A DNA stretch of 64,000 bases from Camarhynchus parvulus. Taxonomy: Eukaryota; Chordata; Aves; Passeriformes; Thraupidae. The notes beneath the pieces are model-generated. The model was not told where the DNA came from and did no database searches. It saw nothing but the letters and a program-made list of their open reading frames with translations. The DNA is taken from positions 1,180,501 through 1,244,500 of the forward strand of contig NC_044574.1 of the NCBI RefSeq assembly GCF_901933205.1. The letters run 5' to 3'. Position 1 is the first letter of the stretch, and each line of letters opens with the position of its first letter. Below are positions 21,398-32,659 of this stretch, one piece after another. The position numbers and the translations under genes were made by a program.

Positions 21398-21479
21398 AAC
21401 AAATAAATACTGGAATAGTTGGTGTTAACTGGCCCATAAAAAAATAAATAAATACTGGAATAGTTGGTGTTAAATGGGC
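21398..21479. repeat. Two-copy tandem duplication, about 43-45 bp
   Basis: AAATAAATACTGGAATAGTT and GGTGTTAA(C/A)TGG(C/G)CC occur twice, at 21398-21434 and about 21441-21479, separated by an A run. Confidence 0.85.
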
Positions 21480-21794
21480 CAACTTCCTTGACCCAGCTCG
21501 TGTTTTCTGGATAATCCGCGGGGATGGCAGCGGTTGGGTCCTGTGAGTCACCCCGAGCCTTCCTCTTGCTTGAGCAAACCCTGACTTCCCTAAATAGGAT
21601 AATTCAGCTCCCTGGCTCCCTTCGTGTCTTTTCCGATTAATTGGTCAAAATTTGGGCTTGGTTTGGCCAGACAGAGCTTTTGTTTGTGGTGCTTAATCGG
21701 GGTTCGTGTGTTTTGGGGTGAGAGCTCTTGTGAGCAGCGCTTTAATTCCTGTGATTTTCGTTTGGGGTTTTTATTTGGGGTCTTCCCACGAATC
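21480..21794. other. Single-copy DNA, no gene seen
   Basis: Mixed composition. The stretch 21600-21760 is T/G-rich, with no exon or repeat recognised. Confidence 0.3.
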
Positions 21795-21890
21795 CAGGCC
21801 AGGCTGGATGAACTTGGCCCAGCCTGGTTGAGTGGAAGGGTCCCTGCCCGTGGTCTTTTCCAGCTCAATCCCTTCTGTGATCCCACAGAG
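21795..21890 (+). repeat. CR1 LINE 3' terminal fragment, sense
   Basis: GCCAGGCTGGATGAACTTGG, GTGGAAGGGTCCCTGCCCGT, TTTTCCAGCTCAATCCCTTC and TGTGATCCC. Confidence 0.65.
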
Positions 21891-22574
21891 TGCTGCGTGC
21901 TGGGCTGGGGTGGGGCTGGGAGTTCCAGGCGTTGGAAATTCCGGTTGCCACAGATACGTGGATTTTATTTAAAGCCCTTGTGTGTGTTTTCAGCACGGGC
22001 TGGAGCCTGATGTGCTGAACACCATGAAACAAAGTCTGGCTTTTGTCTCGCGTGGTGTCAGACAGACAGACAGACAGGGCAGGAGCTGTAGGTGTGACCG
22101 AGGCTGTTGGCATCTCCCCATCCTCCTGTTTGCAGCCTCGGTGGAAGAGCAAACACTCCCCCGATCTAATCTCGTTAAATGTTCCCGGCTGTAATCCCTT
22201 AATTTGGCTGCTGACATGAGGGCTGCTGATGGGGAAACGAGGCGGGGATGGGCACTGACAGCCACGGGAGATTGGGATCTTTTGTTGCACGGATCAAGAG
22301 AACCTGAGAGCTCTGAGCCCTGCCGGCTTGTGCCCGTGACCAGAAATAGTCCCCGCAAATGAGTCACGGCTCCAAACCTCGCAGGGAACAGAAACCTTGC
22401 TGCCAATGCCTCGGTTTGTTCCCGTCCTGAGCTGTTCTCAGCCTCTGGGGGAGCCAAGGCCTCTCCAGGGAGAGCTCCCTGCAGCCCTTCAGTGCCCAAA
22501 GGGGATGGAAGGGAAAGAGGGAGAGAGGCTTCCCACATGGGCCGGACACGAGGGAAGTGTCCTAAAGGAACAGA
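21891..22574. other. Single-copy DNA, no gene seen
   Basis: Includes a short (GACA)n run at 22060-22076. No exon or repeat family recognised. Confidence 0.35.
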
Positions 22575-22795
22575 GGAGAGGTTTAGGTGGGATTTTGGCA
22601 AGGAATTCCTGGCTGGGCTAGAATTCCCAGATTTGCTGTGGCTGCCCCTGGATCCCTGGCAGCGCTCATGAGGTTGGACATGGGGGTTTGGATCCACCTG
22701 GGACAGTGGGAGGTGTCCCTGCCATGGCAGGGGTGGCACTGGATCATCTTTTAATTCCCTTCCAACCCAAACCACTCCATGATCTTGAATATCTT
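22575..22795 (+). repeat. CR1 LINE 3' end, sense
   Basis: GGGATTTTGGCAAGGAATTC, GATTTGCTGTGGCTGCCCCT, GGATCCACCTGGGACAGTGG, GAGGTGTCCCTGCCATGGCA and tail CCAACCCAAACCACTCCATG. Confidence 0.9.
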
Positions 22796-23397
22796 TCCCA
22801 ACCTAAACGATTCTGCGATCCTCCGTGCTGTCAAGAAACCAAAAAATGTCTTTTCTCCCTTTAGTTTGCGGCAACTTGGAAGCCAAGTGGACAAAGTCTG
22901 TTCTTGCTCTGCTCCTCTTAATGCTTAAAACCTGGAGGGGGGAGGGAATCCTGCCTGGAATGCAGCCCCTGTGTGGGATTGCTTTTCCAAAGTGTTTGAA
23001 AACAATCACTTCTGCAGGAGCAGGGGCTCGCTTGAACAGCCAGTTCTGTCCTGGGGACGAACATTCCGGGATGCCAGAGGAAAACAGCGAGGCTGGAATT
23101 CGCCTCGTGTTTGAGGTTAGCTCCAGAGGAGTTTGCAGCCGGGGTGGTTTTGTATAGCAGCCCTCGGTGGAAACAGTTTGTCTGTCATATTTTTAGGTTC
23201 AGGGATTTCTTGGAGGTCACCCCGAGTTCAGGCTCCTTTCCCTCCTGCCCCGGTGGAGGTGGGAATTCGTGTTTGGAGTGACCAGATCTGTTGTCACACC
23301 TCATCCCTCTGGCTGGCCGTGGCAGCAGGTTCCTGGCATGAGTGTGCACAGCTCCTGCCCCAGTCTGGGGGAAATTCTGCTTCTGTTTGATCCCCGT
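22796..23397. other. Single-copy DNA, no firm gene
   Basis: An acceptor-like TTTTCTCCCTTTAG ends at about 22864, before an open frame with the residues CGNLEAKWTKSVLALL. No matching donor was found, so I do not call an exon. Confidence 0.35.
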
Positions 23398-23625
23398 GGA
23401 ACTCAGAATCCCAAGCTGGTTTGCGATGGAAAGAACCTTGAATTCCATCCCGCCCCCTGCCAAGGGCAGGGACACCTCCTGCTACCCCAGGCTGCTCCAA
23501 GCCCCATCCAGCCTGGCCTCGGACACTTCCAGGGGTGAGGAGTTCACAACCTCTCTGCCAGGGCCTTGGCACCCTCACAGGGAGGAATTCCTTCCCAAAA
23601 TCCCATCTAACCCTGCCCTCTGTCT
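23398..23625 (-). repeat. CR1 LINE 3' end, antisense
   Basis: GAACTCAGAATCCCAAGCTG, CTGCCAAGGGCAGGGACACC, CAGCCTGGCCTCGGACACTT, CACCCTCACAGGGAGGAATT and CCTTCCCAAAATCCCATCTA. It extends further toward the CR1 body than most copies. Confidence 0.85.
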
Positions 23626-24279
23626 GTTTAAAGCCATAATTTAGGCCATTTAATTATCCCTCTGCCTTTCAGCCACTTGAAACTCCTTCCAAAGGGCCCT
23701 TAATAGAAAGCAGAGGAGCCTCCAGCACAAATTTCTCTCCAGTAGCACATTTTTCCTATAGATTATCCTTTAATTTTCATGGAGGGGAATGTTCTGCTGC
23801 TGTAAGGAGAGAGCAGAGCCCGTGTGGGGCTGTGTGCACGGAAACGTGTGGAGTTACCGACTTTTCCAAGAGGAAAAGGTGATGTCATGGGCTGTGGAAA
23901 GAATATTTCTTTATATTTTTTATATCCCTGCTCTCATCTGATCACGCTCAGGATATAAATAGTGGGGAAAGGCACAAGGCAGTGAAATGAAACCCACCCT
24001 GGGAAGGCTCCCCGGAGCTCCGTGCTGGGATCGGGCAGGGCTGGATCCATCCAGGGGTGTTTTCCAGCACATTAACGGCAGCGTGTGGAGCCATCTGTCA
24101 CGGCTTGGAGGTGGCCAAGCCAGTCAGCAGCTCGTTAGGCAGGGCCAGGAGTAAAAAAATAGCCCAGAAAATCAGGATATAATGGGAGAGGGGGAGACTG
24201 GAGGAAGCGGAGTCCGTGCAGTGCTGTAATTTACTCGCTCATTTGCTGCTGCTCCCCATCAGCACTTCCCACTGGGAGA
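23626..24279. promoter_or_regulatory. Candidate conserved noncoding block
   Basis: Non-repetitive. Contains GGAAAAGGTGATGTCATGGG (CRE/AP-1-like TGATGTCA) near 23876, TTTATATTTTTTATATCCC and GGATATAAATAGTGGGG (TATA-like) near 23950. No exon signals. Role inferred. Confidence 0.3.
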
Positions 24280-24640
24280 GCTGGGAATGTTCCCCTGGAG
24301 AAGGGAAAATTCCAGGGAATCCTCAGAGTGCCTGGAGGGCCTGCAGGAGAGCTGGAGAGGGACTGGGGACAAGGCCTGCAGGGACAGGAGCCAGGGAATG
24401 GCTCCCACTGGGAAAGGGGAGATTGGGCTGGGATCTTGGCAAGGAATTCCTGGCTGGGCTGGAATTCCCAGATTTGCTGGGGCTGCCCCTGGATCCCTGG
24501 CAGTGCCCAAGGCCAGGTTGGACACTGGGGCTTGGATCCACCTGGGACAGTGGGAGGTGTCCCTGAGTGTGGCATCAGGATGATCTTGAAGGTCTCCTCC
24601 ATCCCAAACCATTCCATGATTGATTCCATGATTTATGGAT
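24280..24640 (+). repeat. CR1 LINE 3' region, sense, longer copy
   Basis: Starts GAGCTGGGAATGTTCCCCTG, then AAAATTCCAGGGAATCCTCA, GAGAGGGACTGGGGACAAGG, CAGGGAATGGCTCCCACTGG, TTGGCAAGGAATTCCTGGCT, and tail CCATCCCAAACCATTCCATG. It belongs with the longer copies at 28130, 31350, 39178, 49090 and 51705. It has the AAAATTCCAGGGAATCCTC variant. Confidence 0.9.
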
Positions 24641-26295
24641 TTTTTTCCGGTTTGCTCAAGCACCAGCTCTGTGTCTCCCAAGGCAGAATTGCCTCCTTGC
24701 CTGGAGGAGCAAAATGGGCAAGAAGTGAGAGGAGCAAATGTGAACTGGGAAGGGTTTGGTTGAATTCCCTCATTTCTCCCGTGGGATTTGCTGCATTCCA
24801 GCCCCCAGGGCTTTGCTCCGAGGGAATCGTCACGTTCCGCACTCGTTTGACTCCAGTTATTGACTGACACGAGTTGGATCTGCTTAATTTTTCAGATCCC
24901 AGATCCCAACCCAAGCTGGACTTTGGGAATGGGACAGTTCAGTCAGGGAATCTTCCCGTGCATTTTGAAACTGTGGAGCCAATCCAGCCGCTGCAGGATT
25001 TTGGGGAATAATGTCAATTATTGCTCACCCTGAAGTTGCAGATCTCATCCCCAGGTGAGACGTGGACAAGAAAGGGAAGGAAATTCCCACAGGGGTTTTG
25101 CTGCTTGACACTTCAGGTGGAGAGCAGAGGGGTTTCTCCTGGGGTTTCTCCTGCTCCGTGGAATTTGGGAGTTCCCTCCCATCCCACCCGGAGCTCAGGG
25201 TGATGGGCTTCATGCTCCAGGTCTGACTGGAGCAGAGCAGGGAGTTTGGGCAGGAATTGAGCCTGGAATCGCAGCTTTGGGATGTCTGATGGTCCTGAAG
25301 GACGGGAGCCAAGTGTTGGTGTGCAGAATGTGCCACGAGTGGAAACCATGTGGATCCAGGGCTGGGAAGCTCCTTTGGATTCCCTGCAGGATCTGTTTGC
25401 TGAATTTAAATCATTTGGGGCGGTTTCCCCTTAAACAAACCTTTTAATTCTCCTTTAATCAGACTCTGAGACCCCCTCCAGGCTGGGAAGGGGCAGCAGG
25501 GACCCCAGCAGGGTGGTTCCAGGCAGGAGCGAGATTCCCTTTGGGCTGCTTTCTGTGGAACGCGTGGCATGCAGGTTCCTTCAGCAATTCCCTCAGGAAT
25601 ATATCCAGGAAGGTTTTCCCAGCTCCAGCGTCCTGGGGAAGGCTGTGTGTGGTGGCAGTGGGCACCAGCAATGGTGCACCTTGATCTTGGCTTAAATATA
25701 GGGACTCGGAATGGAAAATCCAGGTGGGAATTATCCAAATGGGGCCAGGAACAGCTTTTCTTTTTGAAGTTTTGGGCAGAAAGCTAAAGCAAAAAAAAGT
25801 CCCTAAACTGTAATTTTTCTTTTCCTTTTCTTTAAACCTCTTAAAACCTGCTCTAGACTAAACACCCAGAGAAGCACCAGCAGCTCACACCTGTAGCCAC
25901 CAGGCCAAGCCGGGCCTAGCCTGTGAAAATTCCAGCACCAAAAAAACTGATAAGAAACTGAGTGAGCTGAGCTGCAACCAAAAAAAGTTTTCTCAGTTCC
26001 TCAGACCTTTTCCAGACACTCCCCAACCTCTTGGACTCCTTTCCCACCTTTTTTTCCCACTGGGAAATGGTGTTTTTTCCTTCATTTTCGCCGATCACTT
26101 TGAGAAGGTTCTGGGCCTTTTCTTTGCTCTGGAGTTGCCTTTAGGTTGGAAGGTCCCAAAAATGAACCTCAGAAACTTCATCTTTTGGTTTGGGACCACT
26201 GTGGTCCTGAAAATGTAATTTTTAAATTATTAGATTGTAATTTTAGTTTTTGTTTTTTTTTTTAAATGAGAATGTTCCACCTGCCCAGATTGTCA
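24641..26295. other. Single-copy DNA, no gene seen
   Basis: No CR1 or minisatellite. A-rich near 25785 and 25975. Overlapping short frames on both strands show no domain, and no splice-bounded exon was found. Confidence 0.35.
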
Positions 26296-26395
26296 GAAAA
26301 CCATGGAGTGGGTTGGGTTGGAAGAGATCCTCAAGCTCATCTCCTTCCAAACCCCTGCCATGATGGGCAGGGTCACATCCCAACCATCCCAGGCT
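26296..26395 (-). repeat. CR1 LINE 3' end, antisense
   Basis: AAACCATGGAGTGGGTTGGG, TTGGAAGAGATCCTCAAGCT, CTGCCATGATGGGCAGGGTC, CATCCCAGGCTGCTCC. It runs straight into the 120-bp array. Confidence 0.8.
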
Positions 26396-26750
26396 GCTCC
26401 AGGGATGGGATCCGTCTGCTCCTGAGGGTCGTTTTGAGGATTTGTGTTGACTTTGGGTTGAAAATATTTAGGAAAAACCTGGCTGGTTGGCCAAGATTTT
26501 CCACTATCCCAGGTTGCTCCAGGGATGGGATCCGTCTGCTCCTGAGGGTCGTTTTGAAGATTTGTGTTGACTTTGGGTTGGAAATACTTAGGAAGAACCT
26601 GGCTGGTTGGCCAAGCTTTTCCACTATCCCAGGTTGCTCCAGGGATGGAATCCGTCTGCTCCTGAGGGTCATTTTGAGGATTTCTGTTGGCTTTGGGTTG
26701 AAAAGGTTTGGGAGAACATTCCAACCCTGCTGGTTGGCCAAGCTTTTCCT
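26396..26750. repeat. 120-bp tandem repeat, about 3 copies, seeded in CR1
   Basis: GCTCCAGGGATGG starts at 26396, 26516 and 26636, exactly 120 bases apart. Each unit includes CCGTCTGCTCCTGAGGGTC, GTTGACTTTGGGTTG (GTTGGCTTTGGGTTG in copy 3) and CTGGCTGGTTGGCCAAG, ending CACTATCCCAGGTT. The junction motif CATCCCAGGCTGCTCCAGGG is CR1 sequence. Because 120 is a multiple of three, long frames run through the array on both strands, and I do not regard them as genes. Confidence 0.95.
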
Positions 26751-27957
26751 TCCCATCCCAAGGAAGTGCCTCAGGATGAGCTTCCGCCTGGAACCCTGAA
26801 AAATCCATCGCCGGTGCTCCTGATAATTAATTCTGGAAAGCAGAGGCTGCTCCTCTCCTGTTATCCCGTTGCTCCCATCCCTCAGAGGTTCCCAAATCTC
26901 CGACCCCGGCTGTGGGGCTGGAATGTGGCCCGTGGAGCAGGAAAGTCCCAGGAGTGCTCCAGTCCCCGGAGCAGAGCCCGGCCCCAGCCCTCTGCCAAAG
27001 CCGCTAATGGGATCCAGGCTCCTGGGATCGGGATGGAGCTGGCGGCAATGATGCTCCACGCTTGGCCACAGTCCCCGTGCCTCAGTTTCCTCCCCTCCTC
27101 CATGAAAACTGCGGATATTTGTGGATGTTGAGAGAAAGCCAAGCAGTAATTGACGGAAAAAAAAAAAAGGTGTTTTGTTCTTTTTAATGAGTGAAACTTC
27201 TCCTTGTGAACTCCTGTGGGACTGGAAACTCCTCTTGTAAAACATCCTTGGAAATTTGGGCTGGAAAAGGGTCGTTTTGGCTGCTGATGGCCAGCAACCC
27301 CTGAAGTGTGGTGGGTGGTTTGCACGGAGCAGCAGAGCCGGGATTATTGCTCCTGTCAGCCTGGGATAAATGGAAAACACACGGATGGATGGAGGCTGGA
27401 GCTGGAGCTGACAACGAGCTGAGTGATCGGCCCCAAAACCGGCGCAGAGCTCGTTAGGGCCGTCGCTTTTATTTGGGTTTTTATTCCCAGATTTTCCACT
27501 GTCTTTTCGGGAAGCTGTTTGCGGCTGCCACGGCGGCTGAGGAGCCCTTCAGAAACGTGGCCAAGCACTCCAGTGAAACCAGCTCTGACTCCTCAGAATT
27601 CCTGGGAGCTCCGTGCCCGGATGTCACAGGCAGGAGCAGCTCTAATAACCTACAAATGAGATTTGGGTTTTTAAGTAGATTATGCTGAAGGGATTTTTCC
27701 CCTTTTTTTTTTTTTTTTTTTTGGGTAAACGATAGGGTTGCAATCGGATCTCTTGATGAAATGAGCTTTTTGGGGGGTGGGGAAGGATTGGATGCAGCAG
27801 CCTGGCTCCAGCGCGGGAGCTTAAATCTGTCTTCCATCAAAAAGGCTGGAAATCGCTCTGTGTGTGATGGCATTTGGATTTCATGGACATGAGTCCGTCC
27901 CATGGGAGTGCTGCTGCTTCTGGGCAGGCTCCTGTGGAACTCTGAGCCCCAAATGAC
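26751..27957. other. Single-copy DNA with homopolymer runs, no firm gene
   Basis: Contains A12 near 27160 and T20 at 27703-27722. A good acceptor-like tract (TTGGGTTTTTATTCCCAG, ending about 27490) precedes an open frame with FHCLFGKLFAAATAAEEPF, but no donor is evident, so no exon is called. Confidence 0.35.
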
Positions 27958-28050
27958 CCTTGGGAAGGAATTCCTGGCTGGAAGGGTGGGCAGGCCCTGG
28001 CACAGGGTGCCCAGAGAAGCTGTGGCTGCCCCTGGATCCCTGGAATTGTC
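27958..28050 (+). repeat. CR1 fragment, sense, 3'-truncated
   Basis: AAGGAATTCCTGGCTGGAAG, GGGTGCCCAGAGAAGCTGTG and GCTGCCCCTGGATCCCTGGA. It lacks its tail and is followed by a second, longer CR1. Confidence 0.8.
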
Positions 28051-28129
28051 CCAAATTCCAGCGGTGCTGCAGGTGCAGCCCTGGCAAAGGGCAGGAACGT
28101 GGTGCAAGAGCTTCCAGTCTGATGTTCCA

Positions 28130-28530
28130 GGGTTCTGGAGCCCCTCTGCTCTGGAGCCAGGCTGGCAGAGCTGGGAATGTTCCTCTGGAGAAGGGAAAAT
28201 TCCAGGGAATCCTCAGGATCCCTGCAGGGGCTGCAGGAGAGCTGGAGAGGGACTGGGGACAAGGCCTGCAGGGACAGGAGCCAGGGAATGGCTCCCACTG
28301 GGAAAGGGGAGATTGGGCTGGCATCTTGGCAAGGAATTCCTGGCTGGGCTGGAATTCCCAGATTTGCTGGGGCTGCCCCTGGATCCCTGGCAGTGCCCAG
28401 GCCAGGTTGGACATTGGGGCTTGGAGCAGCCTGGGATAGGGAAAGGTGTCCCTGCCCATGGATGGGGTGATGTTGAAGAAACTGAATAATTCTCAAGATC
28501 CCTTCCATCCCAAACCATTCTGTGATTCCC
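28130..28530 (+). repeat. CR1 LINE 3' region, sense, longer copy
   Basis: GGTTCTGGAGCCCCTCTGCT, CTGGAGCCAGGCTGGCAGAG, GAATGTTCCTCTGGAGAAGG, AAAATTCCAGGGAATCCTCA, then the shared 3' half with CAGTGCCCAGGCCAGGTTGG, and tail CCATCCCAAACCATTCTGTG. Confidence 0.9.
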
Positions 28531-29317
28531 TGATTCTGTAACCCCTGGAGCTGAGCGTTGGAGCAGGACTGGGCAACTGGAGATGGGAAAAGCCGGATCT
28601 GGGAGGTGGCTGAGGCTCCCAGAGCCCTCCCAGCACCACCCCGTGCTCACTTCACACCGGATGAAGATGCTACCCTCTTGGCTTGGGAAGAATCCCAGCC
28701 ATCCCAGGAGCGGGGTGTTTTTCCAAGGAAAGGGCAGCACCACCGGGCTGCCTTCCAGAGAAACCAGCACCCTTGGGAATGCCGCACTGAAAGCACGGGG
28801 GAAACGCCGGATGGTTTGGAGGGTTTGCTTTGGAGATAACATCTCCCACCCCGCATCCTCTGCTCCGGCTCTCCTCGCCTGTGGCTGGGGCAATGAGGAG
28901 CTCTCCTGTGCTTCCCAAATTTCCCCGTGGTGCCACATTCGTCCTGCCTGGGCTGGAGCCCCTGTCAACATGTTTGGGTCACTTTGGCCGTTTTTATAGT
29001 GACATCATCAAGTTTGTCAATATTAAACCATGTTTTCCTGTCGCCTTTCAAGGTGTGGGCAGCATCTTGAGAGAGACAACCTCAGGAGCAGTTTACTCCT
29101 GCCAAAATTGGTCCTGAAGCCTGAATTTGCTTTTATGACATCTTAAATTAGGCTGGGACCAAGTTAAACCCCATCTCATTTAGCTGACCTTTAAAGCTGT
29201 GAGTTTTGCCTTAAAAATGAGTGAATTAAAGTGTCACTCTCAGGATTTTGGTGACCTCAGCGGCCTTGTTTTCCTCTGGCTTCCATGCCCTGAGTCAGGG
29301 AAGTGTTTTCCAAGGGA
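28531..29317. other. Single-copy DNA, no gene seen
   Basis: Nothing recognised. Frames on both strands overlap without domain or splice support. Confidence 0.35.
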
Positions 29318-29680
29318 TGGATCCTTAGCCTGGAGGAGAGGAGGCTCCAGGGAGATCTCTGGGGATGTGAAGGGGGATCACAACAAGGCTGGAGAAGAAC
29401 TTTTCCAAGGACAAGCAGGAATAGCTTTAAGGTGAAAGGATGAAGATTTAAATTCAGGGAATTCCTGGCTGTGAGGGTTGGGGAGGCCCTGGAATGGAAT
29501 TCCCAGATTTGCTGTGGCTGCCCCTGGATCCCTGGCAGTGTCTAAGGCCAGGTTGGACATTAGGGCTTGGATCCACCTTGGATGGTGGGAGATGTCCCTG
29601 CCCATGGGATCAGGTGGGTCAAGGTGATCTTCCAGGTCCCTTCAAACCCAACCCATTCCATGATTCCGTGATAATGTCAG
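29318..29680 (+). repeat. CR1 LINE 3' region, sense, extended
   Basis: TCCTTAGCCTGGAGGAGAGG, AGGCTCCAGGGAGATCTCTG, GAATAGCTTTAAGGTGAAAG, GGAATTCCTGGCTGTGAGGG, GATTTGCTGTGGCTGCCCCT and tail CCCAACCCATTCCATGATTC. This copy reaches further 5' than most and shows the classical CR1 order, but still no reverse transcriptase. Confidence 0.9.
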
Positions 29681-31349
29681 CAATTGGAGCTGCTTCCTGT
29701 AGGTTTTTCCGTGTAACTGCTGGAAAAAAGAGTTCAAAAATGAGTGCTAAGACAAAGAGAGTGAATTTCTGGAGGAACCTCTTGGCCTCGGACTTTTGGG
29801 ACCCTCGGAGGTTCTCAACCAACACCTCAGAGCTTGCCCAGGTCTCCGCAGGGATCAAACACGTTCACCTTGACCAGAATCATCCGGTTTTGCCGTGGAA
29901 TTGCGTTCCCAGGGGATCCGAGCCCCCTGCCATCAATTCTGCTGCAGCGAGGACGGTTTTCCTCGACACCTCATCAGGCGAGATTTCCTCACTGCCGCTC
30001 CGGCTCCCGACTGTCATCCCAGAGCTGTGGGATTTCTCCAGAGCGCGGTGCCGGTGGAGCCGAGGCGACTGTGGTTTGGTTGTAGCTTTGGGCTAAACTA
30101 AGCCAGATGTTGTGGCCCTTTTTTTTTTTTTTTAAGTTCATTCCTCCTTCTCTCCCCGTCGCTCCTCCGTGCGCATTCCTTTCATTGCTGGAGCTTTTCG
30201 GGGAATCTCTCGCTCCTGCGGGGAATCCTGGCCGGTGTTAATCCGTTACTTCTGGGCATTCCACGAGAATGGAAATCCAGCTGTGATTCGCAGCAAATGG
30301 CAGCGCTGGCTTTGGGGTGAAGTGACCACCGCAGGCCAGGCAGCAGAGCTGAGGAGCAGAAGAAATGATGGAGGGACCTCCTTCAACCTCATTTCCAAGA
30401 GTTCTTCCAGTGGTGCTTGGGAGAGGGAAGGAAGGGAATTTCCACGGATAATTCTGAGAGTTGGGAAGCTCCGGGGTTGGATGATATTGGGCAAGTTTTG
30501 TCCTTGATTTTTGTGGAGCTGTTGCAGGGCGTGTCCTACCTCGTGGGATTTGAGGCTTTATTCGAGTTCAGCTGTTGATTTTTGGTTCAGATTAAAAAAA
30601 GGTAAACCCCAAAAAAGTCCACAGCCACATAAATTGATAGAGAAATACCACAAGAAGGCCAGTTTTGCCAACCAGTACATTTGAATTTCATGATAAATCT
30701 AAAAATGGGAAGAAACATTTTCACCTGTGAGCAGAGAACTGCGAGTTTCAGCCCTGCTCCAAACCCACCAGAATTGCTCAAGTAAATTCCTTAAGAAATT
30801 CCTGGTTTTCTTTCAGAAAAAATCCAAAGCATGGAGTGGTTCTTACTTACTGGTCCTATATTTTTTATTATTCTTGTTGGTTTTATGGCTATTACTACAA
30901 TTATTATTATTATTACAACAACATATGTCAGTTTTTGAGCTGGAGTCTCTGTACTGTAGCCTGAGCCTCATGGCCTCTGAATTTTTTTGGAAAAGCAATG
31001 AGTTAAAAATCTCTGCCTTTCCAGACGCCCTCGTTTTGTCTCAGGGCTGCAATTCTCGGGAGTTGGTGTTAATTGCTGAATAATCTCCGTGACATTGATG
31101 ATGAGTGACAACGCAATTACGCTGCTGGAGCTGCTCTGCTGAGGAATTTGGCTGCAGAAGTTGCCTGTGGTTCCCACAGGTGAAACCCTTACCTCATTTC
31201 ACCAGAATTTGGTTGTCTGGTGAAGGTTAAGCCAAGGAGGAGAAGCTGAACAGTCGCTTCTGGTCAGAGCAAAACGAGGGGAAGAAGCAAAGCTGGGATT
31301 TGTGGAAGGTTGGACTTGCCCTTCCAGTGGTCCAGCCCAGCCCCAGCAT
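29681..31349. other. Single-copy DNA, no gene seen
   Basis: Includes a T15 run at 30119-30133 and an AT-rich, ATT-repeat-like stretch at 30860-30930. No repeat family or exon recognised. Confidence 0.35.
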
Positions 31350-31822
31350 TGAACAGAATCCTAAAAAATTTGGGGTGGAAGGGACCCTAAATACCATCCA
31401 GTGCCACCCCATCCATGGGCAGGGACACCTCCCACTGTCCCAGGTGGATCCAGCCTGGCCTTGGGCACTGCCAGGGATCCAGGGGCAGCCCCAGCAAATC
31501 TGGGAATTCCAGCCCAGCCAGGAATTCCTTGCCAAGATGCCAGCCCAATCTCCCCTTTCCCAGTGGGAGCCATTCCCTGGCTCCTGTCCCTGCAGGCCTT
31601 GTCCCCAGTCCCTCTCCAGCTCTCCTGCAGCCCCTGCAGGCCCTGCCAGGGGCTCTGAGCTCTGCCTGGAGCCTTCCCTTCTCCAGGGGAGCATTCCCAG
31701 CCCTGCCAGCCTGGCTCCAGAGCAGAGGGGCTCCAGCCCTGCAGCAGCTCCGGGGCCTCCTCTGGGCTCTCTGCAGCAGCTCCACGTGCTCCTGCTGTTG
31801 GCCCCAGGGCTGGGGCATCCTT
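31350..31822 (-). repeat. CR1 LINE 3' region, antisense, longest class
   Basis: Starts GAACAGAATCCTAAAAAATT and GGGGTGGAAGGGACCCTAAA, then CATCCATGGGCAGGGACACC, CAAATCTGGGAATTCCAGCC, GGGAGCCATTCCCTGGCTCC, GGCTCTGAGCTCTGCCTGGA, and ends near GTTGGCCCCAGGGCTGGGGC. It is almost the reverse complement of the copy at 51705-52175, including the segment with GGCTCCAGGCAGAGCTCAGA. Confidence 0.9.
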
Positions 31823-32159
31823 GGTTTGAATCAAATTTACAGATAAGCAGCACCCAATAATTCCAGCCACAAGATCCCTACCCCAGTCTGTGTCTGTGTG
31901 TCTGTGGTAGAACGGTGATCTCAGTTCCTTGGTTTAAAACCCCCAGATCCATTTTTGTGTGCAAAACCAACCTATTGCCCATGTTTCAAACCACCTTTTG
32001 AGGTGGGTTTGTGACTCTCGATCACAACTGGAGCTGCCTGGTCGGTCACGGAGTGATGGAAGTGCTCCATCAGACAAGTTCACAGCCAGGATTTACTCCC
32101 CTGCAGTAAAATCCTAAGGACCACTAAGCTGGGTTTAAACACCGAGGAGATCTATGGGC
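31823..32159. other. Single-copy DNA, no gene seen
   Basis: Nothing recognised. Confidence 0.3.
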
Positions 32160-32480
32160 CTTGTCCTCTGGTGAGATGAGAGTTACTCCCAGTGATAAAC
32201 TTTGCCCGGTCAGGCGCTGCGTTTGTGACGTGTTTAGGAGTGTTTCTCTCCCCGCTTTCGCTCAGGAGTGTCTCAGATCATTAAAAACACAAATTAAACT
32301 TCCAGGCAGCCCTGCCTGGGCAGGAGGGGAGGCTTTCTGCTGGTTTTACAGCCTGGCAGCTCACAAGTTGATGGTGTTTTAGAGCTCCTCCATCTCAATT
32401 CCCACCATCCCGGCTGGCACTCTGCTCCATGCCTCGCAGTTTGGAGGTTTAAATGGGATTTATAAGCAGGACATGGAGCA
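32160..32480. promoter_or_regulatory. Candidate conserved noncoding block
   Basis: Non-repetitive. Motifs include CAGTGATAAACTTTGCCCGG, GTTTGTGACGTGTTTAGG (CRE-like TGACGT) and CAGATCATTAAAAACACAAA. No exon. Regulatory role inferred from composition. Confidence 0.3.
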
Positions 32481-32659
32481 AATGAAGGATTCTTTTCACC
32501 TGAAGTGATGGCAGAGGCCTCTCCCAGCTCCTAGGCTGGGTTTCAAGCTGGGGCAGCCCTCTCCCGACTCAGATGTTGGATTTCGGGCCGGGACTGAGGT
32601 GTGAGGCCAGGCTTTGTTGGCAGGCTGGAGCTGTAACCTGATTAATCTGAGCAGGTAGA

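Noticed and set aside
26266..27380. Plus- and minus-strand frames of about 170-335 codons
   Set aside because: Driven by the 120-bp tandem array plus CR1 sequence. All three copies keep frame by arithmetic.
31387..31870. Frames of 140-208 codons shared by several loci (31.4, 49.1 and 51.7 kb)
   Set aside because: The shared peptides simply reflect homologous CR1 3' sequence. No reverse transcriptase or endonuclease motifs are present.
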